The notes under the pieces are model-generated. The model saw only the letters and a list, made by a program, of their open reading frames with translations, was not told where the DNA came from and did not search any database. From Candidatus Kerfeldbacteria bacterium (lineage in GTDB: Bacteria > Patescibacteriota > Patescibacteriia > SBBC01), in assembly GCA_016204645.1 (NCBI GenBank), contig JACQKI010000032.1, forward strand, positions 1 through 7,281: 7,281 nucleotides of DNA, written 5' to 3'. Below, piece by piece: positions 1-5,007 of this stretch. The position numbers were made by a program, and so were the translations under genes. The stretch's first letter is position 1. Every line of letters begins with the position of its first letter.

Positions 1-104
1 AGCGCCTCGACCACGTCGCGGACAGTCACCAGCGGCCGAGCCCAAGCCACCTCCATGATCGCCCGTTCCAGGTCTCCGAGCATTGGTAAACGTAGTTCTG
101 ACAT
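1..104 (-). CDS. BlaI/MecI-family transcriptional repressor, N-terminal fragment
   Basis: The minus strand from an ATG at 104 stays open to the left edge and gives 34 residues, starting MSELRLPMLGDLERAIMEV and continuing with a Trp then a PLVTVRDVVEA stretch. This matches the start of the winged-helix domain of BlaI/MecI/CopY repressors, where a Leu-Gly-(Asp/Glu)-Leu-Glu helix precedes Met-Glu-x-x-Trp and a Thr-Val-Arg-(Asp/Glu)-Val helix. These proteins are dimeric DNA-binding repressors that in some bacteria are cleaved by a BlaR-type sensor protease. The rest of the gene, including the dimerisation region, lies outside the window, so the regulated targets cannot be seen. There is no Shine-Dalgarno sequence before the ATG. 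A palindrome 14-32 bases upstream fits autoregulation. The family call is fairly secure; the specific regulon is unknown. Confidence 0.8.
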   Translation of the reverse strand, partial: MSELRLPMLGDLERAIMEVAWARPLVTVRDVVEA

Positions 105-117
105 ACCAATAATTTAG

Positions 118-154
118 CTACTACACAGTGTAGCAGGTTAAAAACATTTGACAA
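118..154 (-). promoter_or_regulatory. Putative promoter and palindromic operator of the BlaI-like gene
   Basis: On the minus strand, TTGTCA (149-154) and TACACT (127-132) are separated by 16 bases and could be the -35 and -10 boxes. The -10 lies inside an interrupted palindrome centred on base 127 (core CTACAC-A-GTGTAG, 121-133, with two further pairs out to 118/136 beyond one mismatch). BlaI/MecI operators are known for TACA...TGTA half-sites; here the half-sites are present with a 3-base gap. Occupancy would block the -10, which is the expected mode of self-repression. The predicted start would leave a 5' leader of only about 15 bases. Confidence 0.5.
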
Positions 155-220
155 GTGACATTTGACTTAGCAGCCCCGTGGTCTGGTCAAATGTCAATAG
201 TCACACGTCAAATGTAGACG
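144..220. repeat. Inverted arrays of a GTCAAAT-type heptamer (possible terminator of the CAP gene)
   Basis: A 9-mer ACATTTGAC occurs at 144-152 and 158-166, and its reverse complement at 186-194 and 207-215. The inner pair extends to a perfect 11-bp inverted repeat (156-166 with 186-196) with a 19-base loop. On the plus strand the right half reads as consecutive 7-base units starting at 186, 193, 200 and 207, each beginning GTCA. The left half is the same on the minus strand. Read on the minus strand, the outer pair ends at a run of five T (140-144), so the structure may also end the CAP-domain gene transcript. It also supplies the putative -35 box of the repressor gene. Confidence 0.7.
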
Positions 221-1726
221 TCACGTCGTAATCATGATGACTGTCAAGCCGTACAGCAGCAGCAACGAGTACAGAATCATCGGCCGGTGCTGGATGCGCC
301 AGCGAACCAGGGTGTTGACGGCCAGAGCGACGAATATGAACAGCCAGAAAGTCACGAAGAAGCGACGCGAAAAGAACAGCAGCTTGGGGATGACTGACAG
401 CCAGCTGCGGGAAGCGGGTTGGACCACGTCGACATCCAGGAACGACAGCGATGCGACCGGCACGACCGAAACGTTGCCAACCGGATCTTTGAGCTCGAGC
501 TCGATGCCGTCGGCGGCTTCGCCGAAGGCCGGCGTCAGTTCGACCGTGAAACTGGTGACGCCGACCGGTAGGCTGACACTGGCACTACCCAAGCGAACGC
601 GCGCTTCAGCCACGTCCTCGCCGCGGATGACAGCCGAGACAGTGTAGGCGCCCGGCTGGGTGTAGGAGGGCAAGACCGTGGTTTGCTCGAGCGAGGCTGA
701 CGGCGGCTGGGTGTCGATGGTTAGCGTGACCGGCGCGCTCGGCTGGCTGCGTCCGTCTTGATTGACGGCCACGGTCGTCAATTCGTGAACGCCGTCAGGC
801 AAATCGCGGTCCGGCTGCAAGCGGAAGTAGCCTTGCGCATCGCTGGCAGTCGAACCGACCGGCTGGTCGTTCTGGAACAGTTCAATGGTGACGTCTTCCT
901 CGGCCTCGCCGCCGAACCATGGCCGAGCGGTCGCCACAACGACGGTTCCATCTGGACTGGTAATCTTTGGAGCGACCGGCGGTGACGGCAGGGACGGTTC
1001 CGTGGTTTCGCTCAGGACAGGCTCGGGCGGCGGTGCGGTTTGCGCCACGGTTGATTTTTTCGCCGGTGCCGTTGGCTTGGGCGGCGTCACCTTCGCCACC
1101 TTCTTAGGCTGCTGTTTCGTCGCCACCGGTGCGCCGAAAAACTGAACCACCACGGTGGTCGAGACGCCGTTCAGCTTGCCGCTGGCCACGGCCACGCCGA
1201 TGTCGACGAACTTGCCGTTCAGCACGTTGCGACGATGCCCGGGACTGGCTAGCCAAGCCTCGGTTACGCCCTCAGCCGTAACAAAGTCCACGGCCAGGTT
1301 TTCGCCGGCCGTGGTGTAGCTGTAGCCGGCTTGCTTGAACCAGTACCACGGCGTCACCTTGCTCGGGCTGACGTGTGCAAAATAACCCCGAGACAGCATG
1401 TCTTGGGCTTTGAGCTGCGCACCGGTCACCAGCTTCGAGTTCGCCTTCAGCGCTTTGAGGCTCTGGTCCTGCCGCGCTTGGTTGGTCAGGCTGACGATGT
1501 TGCTGGCCGTTAGGTTGGCTGTAGCTGACGGACCGGGATAGACGACCAACAGACCGCTGACCACCACCTTGACCACTACAATCACGATGGCGTACGCGGT
1601 CAGCGCCTGGTGGCGCAGGGCGTGCGGCCGGTGGTCGTTGCCCGGGTGCGGAATGAAAACGTTCCAGAAGTGGTGCTTCACCGTCCGCGCGTGCCGCCTG
1701 ACGTGATGTTTGATCCGACGAATCAT
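221..1726 (-). CDS. Membrane-anchored CAP (SCP/PR1, YkwD-like) domain protein with Ig-like domains
   Basis: The product has 501 residues. A basic, His-rich N-terminus containing an IPHPGN...RPHALR motif (about 25-38) is followed by a membrane helix (about 43-63). A CAP domain spans about 74-198 and carries the family's signature residues: His118 in YFAHVSP, Glu142 in AGENLA and His164 in WLASPGHRRNVL. A Pro/Lys/Glu-rich linker (about 200-252) leads to an Ig-like domain (about 253-338, with a DGxxVVxATARPWFxG opening typical of such repeats) and a second beta-rich segment (about 340-430). Two more hydrophobic helices lie at about 456-474 and 482-499. The protein therefore sits in the membrane with its CAP and beta domains outside. 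The biochemical role of bacterial CAP proteins is poorly defined. The ATG at 1726 has no Shine-Dalgarno but lies about 26 bases from a predicted transcription start. The fold call is secure; the function is not. Confidence 0.88.
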   Translation of the reverse strand: MIRRIKHHVRRHARTVKHHFWNVFIPHPGNDHRPHALRHQALTAYAIVIVVVKVVVSGLLVVYPGPSATANLTASNIVSLTNQARQDQSLKALKANSKLVTGAQLKAQDMLSRGYFAHVSPSKVTPWYWFKQAGYSYTTAGENLAVDFVTAEGVTEAWLASPGHRRNVLNGKFVDIGVAVASGKLNGVSTTVVVQFFGAPVATKQQPKKVAKVTPPKPTAPAKKSTVAQTAPPPEPVLSETTEPSLPSPPVAPKITSPDGTVVVATARPWFGGEAEEDVTIELFQNDQPVGSTASDAQGYFRLQPDRDLPDGVHELTTVAVNQDGRSQPSAPVTLTIDTQPPSASLEQTTVLPSYTQPGAYTVSAVIRGEDVAEARVRLGSASVSLPVGVTSFTVELTPAFGEAADGIELELKDPVGNVSVVPVASLSFLDVDVVQPASRSWLSVIPKLLFFSRRFFVTFWLFIFVALAVNTLVRWRIQHRPMILYSLLLLYGLTVIMITT

Positions 1727-1758
1727 CGACGTAAAATCAGCGTATCACAAAACAAAAC

Positions 1759-1787
1759 ATGATAGCACGGATTGTCAGAAAAGTCAA
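1759..1787 (-). promoter_or_regulatory. Promoter of the CAP-domain gene
   Basis: The minus strand carries TTGACT (1782-1787), a 17-base spacer and TATCAT (1759-1764). Both boxes are close to the sigma-70 consensus and the spacing is ideal. The predicted start near 1752 gives a leader of about 26 bases before the ATG at 1726. Confidence 0.72.
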
Positions 1788-1822
1788 GAGCAAACTGCTG
1801 GTCATATCTTCCTAGCCAAGAA

Positions 1823-1858
1823 ACGACCCGCTGATCCCAAAGCAGAACAACGGGTCGT
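1823..1858 (-). terminator. Hairpin downstream of the 93-aa gene
   Basis: ACGACCCG (1823-1830) pairs with CGGGTCGT (1851-1858) around a 20-base loop, starting 14 bases past the stop codon of the 93-aa gene. On the minus strand the stem is followed by a short, interrupted T-rich stretch (TTCTT). It fits a weak intrinsic terminator separating this gene from the CAP gene promoter; the long loop and short T tract lower confidence. Confidence 0.5.
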
Positions 1859-1872
1859 AAACTCGAAGCCGG

Positions 1873-2154
1873 TTACCACCAACCGTCCTCGAGCGCAGAT
1901 AGAGGCGTTTCCCCCGGCTGCGCTAACCGCCGTTCTGAGGTCCAGGTAAATTCCTTGACGCCCTCGGCCCCGTCCGTGACGACCGTCACCCGCTGGCCAT
2001 TAAAGGGCAGTGGGTACGCAGCCACGATTTTCCGTTCGGTCAACGTCTGGTTGTCGGCCGCGTTGTAGATCGTCACCAGCGGACGAGCCTCCGGGGAGAG
2101 AGCCAACAGGGACTGAAGTTTCTTGCCGAGTGCTTCTCTCGTGAATCGCCGCAT
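1873..2154 (-). CDS. Unrecognised 93-aa protein
   Basis: The chosen start is the ATG at 2154 because GGAGGT lies five bases upstream, the best ribosome binding site in the window. The open frame runs further up to 2277, but that part includes the promoter and has unprotein-like composition. The product begins MRRFTREALGKKLQSLLALS, a basic helical segment. From about residue 26 it alternates hydrophobic and polar residues in a beta-rich pattern (VTIYNAADNQTLTERKIVAAY, with a later EFTWTSERRL), then ends in Gly-Trp-Trp. There is no signal peptide or membrane helix, so it is probably a cytoplasmic small globular protein. The beta part faintly recalls WYL-type domains (an Arg late in a Phe-x-x-x-x-x-Arg strand), but this is too weak to use as a name. 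It has its own promoter and probable terminator, so it is likely expressed alone. Confidence 0.68.
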   Translation of the reverse strand: MRRFTREALGKKLQSLLALSPEARPLVTIYNAADNQTLTERKIVAAYPLPFNGQRVTVVTDGAEGVKEFTWTSERRLAQPGETPLSALEDGWW

Positions 2155-2233
2155 GGGACACCTCCGCGTGTAGCTGAAACGAGCGTCCCCACCCTGCGGT
2201 GTACGTTTCCGAAGCGACTGGCTCGGGAGGTAT

Positions 2234-2262
2234 ATGTTACTGGCCCACCACCTTCCCGTCAA
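2234..2262 (-). promoter_or_regulatory. Promoter of the 93-aa gene
   Basis: TTGACG (2257-2262), a 17-base spacer and TAACAT (2234-2239) lie on the minus strand between the end of the C39-like gene and the 93-aa gene. The predicted start near 2227 gives a leader of about 70 bases that includes the strong GGAGGT site. This placement supports the short start at 2154 over the longer open frame. Confidence 0.6.
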
Positions 2263-2307
2263 TCTTCCGCTCCACAACCGCCATGGTGTATACTAGGTAG
2301 GTTGGGG

Positions 2308-3366
2308 TTAGCGCGAAGCAATCAGCACGATCTTGGCTCCCCGCGCCGGGTCGCCGTTGTTGTAATCGTGCATTGCCCGCAGTATCGTCCGTTCGCTGTA
2401 CAGGTAGTCGCGACCGCGGCGCGTGCCTGGTTCGTGCACGATGAATCGACCGTCAGTCGTGTAGCCTTTGACCACGACCATGTGGTAGTCCGGCCAAGGA
2501 CGTCGAAAAAAAGGATTGCGCAGCTGTCGACCGTCCACCGGCACGATCACCGGATGGCCAGTATCAATGATTTCCCGGAGGTAACTGGCTGATGGATCAA
2601 ACGCTAGCTGGGTATTGAGCTTGTAAACTTCGCGCACAATGCGGGCCGTGGCGGCGGCACTGGTATCGTAGTGGTACCCGAGGTTTTTCAGTTCCCATCG
2701 CTTCAGACGTTGCAGTTCGGCTTCGGCATCGTTGGCGCTGCGAATGGTCCGGCCGCGCAAGTAACGGCTGACCATCGCCACCGAGGCTTCTTCGCAAAAC
2801 TCGCTGTGGTCCTTATCCCACCGGCCGTGGGGAGCTTGCGGCGTAAACGGCACGGTCAGGTTGCGCTCGGTCGGCAACTGCGCCAGCGTCGCGGAGTCAA
2901 CGCTCACCGCGACTGACCGCAGCCAGTCAATCAGACTATTGACGTTGACTTCGAGGCGCTGCTGCCAGGCCGGGTTAACGTACCAGAGCTGTGCGCGATC
3001 CTGAACTTGCACTAAAAAATAACCTGACCAGCGTTGCTGAAATGCCGGCTGACCCAACCCAGACGTGGTGGTCAGGGGAATCTTGTCGAGGTTTGTATTA
3101 CTCATGCCCACGGCAATGCGCTTAATCACGGTCAGCGGATCGAGCGCGCCGTCGAGCCGCAAGCGCGTTCGCCGCGCCGGGTAGACGTACCACAAGCCGC
3201 CGTCTTCAGCCGATGATACGATCGCGCCGCGGTACTGCTCAACCGTACTGGCCGCAGTCACGCTCGGCCCCAATCCCGCTCCAGTCAGTACGACCAAGCC
3301 AGCGATCGTCAAACGTAGACGCCGTGGTGCGCTGTGGTACAATGCTGATACTAACGTTGGTTTCAT
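2308..3366 (-). CDS. Secreted C39-like (papain-fold) cysteine protease with two WYVxP repeats
   Basis: The product has 352 residues from the ATG at 3366. A basic start and hydrophobic core (about 16-39, ending VTAAS) form a signal peptide. Two similar segments follow (about 45-98 and 114-166), each with an LWYV(Y/N)P core and an Ile/Leu-rich second half ending IP or LP. I recall this repeat type from secreted Patescibacteria proteins. The C39-like domain spans about 172-352: a VPFTPQAP motif with the oxyanion Gln (about 177), catalytic Cys191 in EFCEEASVAM, and His295 in DYHMVVVKGY. The expected Asp after the His (usually in an Asn-Asp-Pro-Gly context) is Glu312 in VHEPGT. It probably cleaves proteins or peptides outside the cell; the substrate is unknown. 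The frame is open to an upstream ATG at 3411, but that start would place the signal peptide late and lie above the predicted promoter, so I used 3366. Confidence 0.88.
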   Translation of the reverse strand: MKPTLVSALYHSAPRRLRLTIAGLVVLTGAGLGPSVTAASTVEQYRGAIVSSAEDGGLWYVYPARRTRLRLDGALDPLTVIKRIAVGMSNTNLDKIPLTTTSGLGQPAFQQRWSGYFLVQVQDRAQLWYVNPAWQQRLEVNVNSLIDWLRSVAVSVDSATLAQLPTERNLTVPFTPQAPHGRWDKDHSEFCEEASVAMVSRYLRGRTIRSANDAEAELQRLKRWELKNLGYHYDTSAAATARIVREVYKLNTQLAFDPSASYLREIIDTGHPVIVPVDGRQLRNPFFRRPWPDYHMVVVKGYTTDGRFIVHEPGTRRGRDYLYSERTILRAMHDYNNGDPARGAKIVLIASR

Positions 3367-3382
3367 TGTTTGTTTCCACCTC

Positions 3383-3411
3383 ATTCTAGCATAAAATTCC
3401 CCGTTGCTCAA
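3383..3411 (-). promoter_or_regulatory. Promoter of the C39-like protease gene
   Basis: TTGAGC (3406-3411), a 17-base spacer and TAGAAT (3383-3388), preceded by TG one base upstream (extended -10), lie on the minus strand. The predicted start near 3375-3376 leaves only about 10 leader bases. A Shine-Dalgarno-like GAGGTGG at 3376-3382 would then be almost entirely untranscribed. Confidence 0.7.
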
Positions 3412-3432
3412 GCCTGTAATTCATACTTTAAT
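3404..3432 (+). promoter_or_regulatory. Possible divergent promoter toward sodA
   Basis: On the plus strand TTGCTC (3404-3409) is 17 bases from TTTAAT (3427-3432). The -10 matches five of six consensus bases; the -35 is weak. It overlaps the -35 box of the minus-strand protease promoter. If used, the sodA transcript would have a leader of about 260 bases. I see no better sodA promoter nearer the gene. Confidence 0.33.
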
Positions 3433-3505
3433 ACTCCTCACTAAACCTCAAGCCCGCAACTCGCCTTCAATCATCCTCATTCAACCGCCGACCCCGCCCG
3501 CCGAA

Positions 3506-3523
3506 GTCCCGCAGCAGCGGGAC
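3506..3523. repeat. GC-rich hairpin in the protease-sodA intergenic region
   Basis: GTCCCGC (3506-3512) and GCGGGAC (3517-3523) form a perfect 7-bp stem with an AGCA tetraloop; CCCC at 3492-3495 and GGGG at 3524-3527 could extend it across an internal bulge. There is no T tract on either side, so it is not a standard terminator. Its right flank ACGGGGTGG (3522-3530) recurs exactly at the hairpin behind sodA (4317-4325), which suggests a dispersed REP-like unit. Confidence 0.6.
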
Positions 3524-3582
3524 GGGGTGGGTGAATCGGCACGCTACCTAAAAACTAAATCCTACATCTTCAATTTTTCTGC

Positions 3583-3673
3583 CCCAACTCCCAACTCCAA
3601 TCTCAAATCTCCAAACTCCCGCCCCTTACCCCGCCCATACCCCATACCCCATTCTCCATACCCCATAATTCAT
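3583..3673. repeat. Degenerate tandem heptamer array upstream of sodA
   Basis: Thirteen consecutive 7-base units fill this stretch without a phase break. CCCAACT stands at 3583 and 3590; CCAATCT, CAAATCT and CCAAACT follow. After three transitional units come ACCCCAT at 3639, 3646 and 3660, with TCTCCAT at 3653 and AATTCAT at 3667. The consensus drifts along the array while the 7-base period holds. The array ends 25 bases before the sodA start codon. Both the period and the C-rich strand bias are read directly from the sequence; function is unknown. Confidence 0.85.
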
Positions 3674-3698
3674 CATTTAAATTCTTACCTCCACGTCT

Positions 3699-4283
3699 AT
3701 GAAACACGCCCTCCCCCCGCTCCCCTACGCCTACAACGCGCTCGAACCGTACATCGACGCGCGCACCATGGAAATCCACCACACCAAGCACCACCAGACG
3801 TACGTTGATAAGCTCAACGCGGTGCTGGAAAAGCATCCGGACATTGCTGAACGCCCAGTTGAAGACTTGCTGCAAAACCTGGAGCAGCTCAACCTTCCCG
3901 AACCTGACAAAAAGGCCGTTCGCAACCACGGCGGCGGTCACGTCAACCACTCGCTGTTCTGGAAAATCATGGGCTCGTCCAAAGAAGTCAACCAGGAACT
4001 CGTTCATGACGTCGACCATGCCTATGGCTCGCTGGTTGAGTTCAAAAAACAATTCACCGACCTGGCCACCACCTTGTTCGGCAGCGGTTGGGTGTGGCTG
4101 GCCAAGGATGAGGCTGGCAAGCTCCACCTCCACCAGCTGCCCAATCAAGACTCACCCTACTTGCACGGCCACACGCCTATCATCGGCCTGGACGTTTGGG
4201 AACATGCGTACTACCTGAAGTACCAAAACAAGCGCCCCGACTACATCCAGGCCTGGTGGAGCGTGCTCAAACTTCTTCCCTAA
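3699..4283 (+). CDS. sodA: Superoxide dismutase, Fe/Mn family, probably Mn-type
   Basis: The product has 194 residues, normal for the family, with both alpha-hairpin and C-terminal alpha/beta domains. It converts superoxide to hydrogen peroxide and oxygen in the cytoplasm; there is no signal peptide. Metal ligands are His27 (EIHHTKHH), His81 ([11 protein letters not shown]), Asp165 and His169 ([11 protein letters not shown]). Gateway Tyr35 and second-shell His31 are present. The glutamine that tunes the metal is Gln150 in PNQDSP, and the N-terminal position used by Fe enzymes is Gly in the GGGHVNHS motif; this pattern favours manganese, though cambialistic use cannot be excluded. The start is the family-typical [17 protein letters not shown]; no Shine-Dalgarno precedes it. 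A second copy of the last eight codons plus a stop lies 66 bases downstream, beyond the TAA. Confidence 0.97.
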   Translation: MKHALPPLPYAYNALEPYIDARTMEIHHTKHHQTYVDKLNAVLEKHPDIAERPVEDLLQNLEQLNLPEPDKKAVRNHGGGHVNHSLFWKIMGSSKEVNQELVHDVDHAYGSLVEFKKQFTDLATTLFGSGWVWLAKDEAGKLHLHQLPNQDSPYLHGHTPIIGLDVWEHAYYLKYQNKRPDYIQAWWSVLKLLP

Positions 4284-4292
4284 TCTGGCTTG

Positions 4293-4322
4293 CCCCGTAA
4301 GACGCGGAGCGTCTGTACGGGG
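4293..4322. repeat. Stable hairpin between the two copies of the sodA 3' end
   Basis: CCCCGTA (4293-4299) pairs with TACGGGG (4316-4322), and AGACGC (4300-4305) pairs with GCGTCT (4309-4314), leaving a GGA loop and one bulged G (4315). A 13-bp stem follows the sodA stop by nine bases. It may protect or end the convergent transcripts, but no T tract follows on either strand. The right flank shares ACGGGGTGG with the hairpin at 3506-3523. Confidence 0.75.
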
Positions 4323-4349
4323 TGGAGTGTGCTGAAACTGCTGCCTTAG
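4323..4349 (+). pseudogene. Duplicate of the sodA 3' end ([12 protein letters not shown])
   Basis: These 27 bases translate to WSVLKLLP plus TAG, identical in protein to the true sodA end at 4257-4283 (WSVLKLLP plus TAA). The copies differ at six of 27 bases, and every difference is a third codon position or the last base of the stop. The spacing of 66 bases is in frame. The final TAG overlaps the stop codon of the convergent RNase H-like gene (4346-4348). It reads as a leftover of an earlier or alternative sodA end rather than a gene. Confidence 0.72.
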
Positions 4350-4876
4350 CTCTGTCGAACAGCTACCGAAGCAAACGCCAGGTGCGGAACCGGAATGGTG
4401 TGCCGGTCAGCCACCTTGGAAGCGGCAAACGAGTCGGGCTTGATTTTGGCGAGGTAGCCGTGGGCCACGATCATGCCGACGATTTCCTGAATCATCTCCC
4501 GGGTCGGGCCGGCCTCGCCGACGTCGACGTGGATTTCCAGGTTCGACCTGACCAGCGGCTGCAAACTAGCCTGCTGCTCGAGCCGCTGCGCCATGCTGAT
4601 TGAAGCCAAGGCCTCGGCGTACATCCGGTCGCGCAGCGTCGGCAGCCGTTTGACCAGCTGCCGCTGCCAAAAGTAAATGCCGCCGCGGCCGACGCGGTGC
4701 AAGACAATGGCCGTCACCAGGTAGCTGCCGTGGCCGTTGCTGGGCAGCGAATCAGTACCGACAATCAAGCGGTACGCGCGTTCCCGCTGGGCCGTGACGA
4801 AAGCTTGAATGTGATTGACGACCTGCGACTCCGACAATTGGCCGAAGGTCGGACTCTGAAACGTGTGGGGTGGCAA
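4346..4876 (-). CDS. YkuK/DUF458-family predicted RNase H-like nuclease
   Basis: The product has 176 residues, the usual length of this single-domain family, and is cytoplasmic. Family landmarks appear in order: a Phe-x-Ser-x-x-x-x-x-x-Ser N-terminal helix start, [12 protein letters not shown] (residues about 35-46, the acidic Asp of the RNase H-like fold), the [20 protein letters not shown] stretch (about 117-136), and [15 protein letters not shown] near the C-terminus (about 146-160). Acidic residues at the first two motifs and in the last one are the likely metal-binding set. The physiological substrate of this family is not known to me. The frame is bounded by an in-frame TAG at 4892-4894, and the only suitable start is TTG at 4876; no Shine-Dalgarno precedes it. 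The gene faces sodA and their ends almost touch. Confidence 0.85.
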   Translation of the reverse strand: MPPHTFQSPTFGQLSESQVVNHIQAFVTAQRERAYRLIVGTDSLPSNGHGSYLVTAIVLHRVGRGGIYFWQRQLVKRLPTLRDRMYAEALASISMAQRLEQQASLQPLVRSNLEIHVDVGEAGPTREMIQEIVGMIVAHGYLAKIKPDSFAASKVADRHTIPVPHLAFASVAVRQS

Positions 4877-4966
4877 GCGGACTGGTGCAGACTATCGACC
4901 GGTTAGTGGCGACCGATCAGGCTTGAACCGCAGCTTAAACCAGGGTCCAAAGCACCTCCAGCCACC
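4877..4966 (-). other. Structured leader or small-RNA candidate ahead of the RNase H-like gene
   Basis: This spacer follows a good promoter and would be transcribed as a leader of about 84 bases. On the minus strand TGGTGGC (4967-4961) can pair over seven positions (one G-T) with GCCACTA (4910-4904), closing a 64-base segment. Inside it the plus strand has an imperfect direct repeat, GCTTGAACC at 4921-4929 and GCTTAAACC at 4933-4941. The size and closing stem recall a tRNA, but no D or T arm can be drawn, so I do not call one. An alternative is a short ORF from a TTG near 4949, after a GGAGGTG, of 15 codons. Nothing here is proven beyond the pairing. Confidence 0.3.
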
Positions 4967-4995
4967 ATCATACGGTACGCCGGTAAAACTTGCAA
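4967..4995 (-). promoter_or_regulatory. Promoter of the RNase H-like gene or its leader RNA
   Basis: TTGCAA (4990-4995), a 17-base spacer and TATGAT (4967-4972) lie on the minus strand just after the sortase stop codon. The -10 matches five of six consensus bases. The predicted start near 4960 lies about 84 bases from the TTG start at 4876. Confidence 0.68.
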
Positions 4996-5007
4996 GCGCC
5001 GACCGCA

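Noticed and set aside
234..1513. Several plus-strand frames across the CAP-domain gene
   Set aside because: All are opposite-strand shadows with low-complexity translations and no recognisable domains.
2155..2277. N-terminal extension of the 93-aa protein to an ATG at 2277
   Set aside because: The extension covers the predicted promoter, has odd composition, and the ATG at 2154 has a strong GGAGGT site at good spacing.
2237..2284. 15-codon ORF (MAVVERKIDGKVVGQ) on the minus strand
   Set aside because: It has no ribosome binding site and overlaps the -35 and -10 boxes of the 93-aa gene promoter; a chance frame is more likely.
3367..3411. Longer start for the C39-like protease at 3411
   Set aside because: It would lie upstream of the predicted -10 box and push the signal peptide 15 residues inward.
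3583..3673. CRISPR array
   Set aside because: The repeat unit is seven bases with no spacers and no cas genes are present.
3603..4148. Long minus-strand open frame (181 aa) opposite sodA
   Set aside because: It is the antisense shadow of a well-supported superoxide dismutase; its tail is only the translated heptamer array.
4904..4967. Possible tRNA on the minus strand
   Set aside because: A 7-bp closing stem and a GGTTCAAGCC string look tRNA-like, but the T stem does not pair, no D arm is seen, and the 64-base span is too short.
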